6,760 bases of DNA. It comes from Candidatus Pacearchaeota archaeon (GTDB lineage: Archaea; Nanoarchaeota; Nanoarchaeia; Pacearchaeales; GW2011-AR1). Location: contig NZER01000437.1 in the NCBI GenBank assembly GCA_002690445.1, forward strand, positions 1 through 6,760, written 5' to 3'. Both the position numbers and the translations under genes were made by a program. Under the pieces are notes generated by a model. The model had not been told where the DNA came from and did no database searches. It saw only the letters and a program-made list of their open reading frames with translations. Of this stretch, positions 5,908 to 6,760 are shown piece after piece (positions within the stretch are counted from its first letter, which is position 1; every line of letters begins with the position of its first letter).

Positions 5908-6760
5908 CTATATGCTCCTTGGCTTGATTCCAGCCTTTTATAATATTTTGAGCTTCCTGTTCATATCCGAAATAACCTAGTATTTGAGCAACTCGGTGGA
6001 AGCTAGTATGGTTGTCCAAAATGAACTTCCTGCCTGTGATTGCAATTTCTTTTCTCTCTTCCTCATGAGACAGATAATAATCAATCTTCTCTTTAAAGTC
6101 ATCTGGTGAATCAGCAAAAACAACGCCGTTACCATTGAAGATTTTGCTTATCCCCTCTATATTATCAGAGATACAGAACCCTCCGGCACATAATATCTTG
6201 AAGCATCTCTCATTAATATCAAACCCGAATTCGTGGGCGTGGGGCTCGCTTAGGTTTGGGCAAATTTTTGCAGAGATAAATAAATCTTTGGCTTTTTCAT
6301 CTGCTAAATATCCGCAGTATTGGTTGGCGTTAGGCCAAGGTTGATTTCCAAATATTTTGACATTATATCTACCAGCGGGATACAGTAGGGGGGTAAGGTA
6401 CTTATCTATAATAATACCTTTATATGGCCAGTACCCGCCAAGAAAACCTATGTCGCAAGAAAGAGCTTCGTCAAACGCCGGAGTAACATACTCATGTACA
6501 TTTGCGCACATTATGAGCGATTTAGCGTCAACACCTATTGACTTGAACTTTGAGTGCGTTTGGTCTACGGCATACTGGCTATAATGGATATGTACAAAGT
6601 CTGGCTTGCCCGTCTCGTCTTTAAGTTTCTTTAGTATATCTTTTTCTTTCTCTGAGGAATACAGGACATTAAATCTAGGGTCTGCCTCAAAGTCTCCCCA
6701 ATCTCCGGCTCTTAGCCCGACTTTTAAGTGAGGTCTTTCGTATATACATTTAATTAGGGG
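5900..6760 (-). CDS. Glycosyltransferase with CgeB/YkvP-like C-terminal domain, 5' end cut off
   Basis: The frame is open from the window edge at 6760 to the TAA at 5902-5900, giving 286 codons with no visible start. An internal ATG at 6511 exists, but 83 sensible codons precede it (including KPDFVHIHYSQYA), so the gene begins outside the window. The C-terminal part fits the GT-B-fold CgeB-like glycosyltransferase domain: IGFLGGYWPYKG (about 6451-6416), then CPNLSEPHAHEFGFDINERCF (about 6262-6200), where the Asn-Glu-Arg region is the usual donor-site Glu block, KILCAGGFCISDN (about 6199-6161), and the closing helical stretch from FADSPDDFKEKIDYYLS onward (about 6121-6070). HVHIHYSQ-type strands upstream (VHIHYSQ at about 6595-6575) fit an N-terminal Rossmann-like lobe. 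Its 3' end overlaps fcl by 8 nt. It probably adds a sugar to the same glycan as its neighbours; the substrate cannot be told. Confidence 0.8.
   Translation of the reverse strand, partial: PLIKCIYERPHLKVGLRAGDWGDFEADPRFNVLYSSEKEKDILKKLKDETGKPDFVHIHYSQYAVDQTHSKFKSIGVDAKSLIMCANVHEYVTPAFDEALSCDIGFLGGYWPYKGIIIDKYLTPLLYPAGRYNVKIFGNQPWPNANQYCGYLADEKAKDLFISAKICPNLSEPHAHEFGFDINERCFKILCAGGFCISDNIEGISKIFNGNGVVFADSPDDFKEKIDYYLSHEEERKEIAITGRKFILDNHTSFHRVAQILGYFGYEQEAQNIIKGWNQAKEHIDV

Noticed and set aside
5900..6511. A 203-residue gene starting at the ATG at 6511
   Set aside because: The same frame is open for 83 more codons to the window edge with plausible protein sequence, so the ATG is internal and the gene is a 5'-truncated larger one.
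1..6760. Promoters, terminators, repeats, RNA genes or mobile elements
   Set aside because: Every junction is an overlap or a 2-nt gap, leaving no room for intergenic signals. I saw no hairpin followed by a T-run at any gene end, no tRNA-like sequence, and no direct or inverted repeat long enough to report.

Overview
This window is a tightly packed, single-strand piece of a glycan-biosynthesis locus. All eight genes lie on the minus strand, so transcription runs from position 6760 down to 1. There is essentially no non-coding DNA. Six of the seven junctions are overlaps (4, 8 or 23 nt) and the seventh is a 2-nt gap. I see no promoter, terminator, RNA gene, insertion sequence, CRISPR array or attachment site. 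The first and last genes both run off the window, so the locus continues on both sides.

In transcription order the genes are: (1) a glycosyltransferase with a CgeB/YkvP-like C-terminal domain, 5' end missing (6760-5900); (2) a GDP-L-fucose synthase, fcl (5907-4921); (3) a GT-A-type glycosyltransferase with an FFTDDD motif (4943-4071); (4) a DUF6492-like putative glycosyltransferase with a DSD motif (4074-3352); (5) a poorly recognised putative glycosyltransferase (3349-2486); (6) an exostosin-like glycosyltransferase (2493-1669); (7) a GT10-type alpha-1,3-fucosyltransferase (1672-746); (8) a DegT/DnrJ-fold PLP enzyme with His where aminotransferases have the PLP lysine, resembling the sugar 3-dehydrases ColD and RfbH, 3' end missing (749-1).

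The genes make sense together. Gene 2 would make GDP-L-fucose from GDP-4-keto-6-deoxy-D-mannose. Gene 7 would transfer fucose to an acceptor glycan. Genes 1 and 3-6 would add other sugars. Gene 8 may draw on the same GDP-4-keto-6-deoxymannose pool to make a 3,6-dideoxysugar, or it may act on a CDP-sugar. The likely product is a fucose-containing surface polysaccharide, lipopolysaccharide O-chain or glycosylated structure. No GDP-mannose dehydratase, flippase, polymerase or ABC exporter gene is in view.

The organism is a prokaryote or a prokaryotic virus. Shine-Dalgarno motifs (AAGGAG, AGAGGAG, GGAGGG) and ATGA start/stop overlaps are plain. Base composition is moderately AT-rich (roughly 40% GC from sampling a few lines by eye), with frequent ATA and AGA codons. 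The gene mix resembles surface-glycan islands of aquatic bacteria, but large tailed phages such as some cyanophages also carry such clusters. Nothing in the window separates the two, and I do not assign a taxon.
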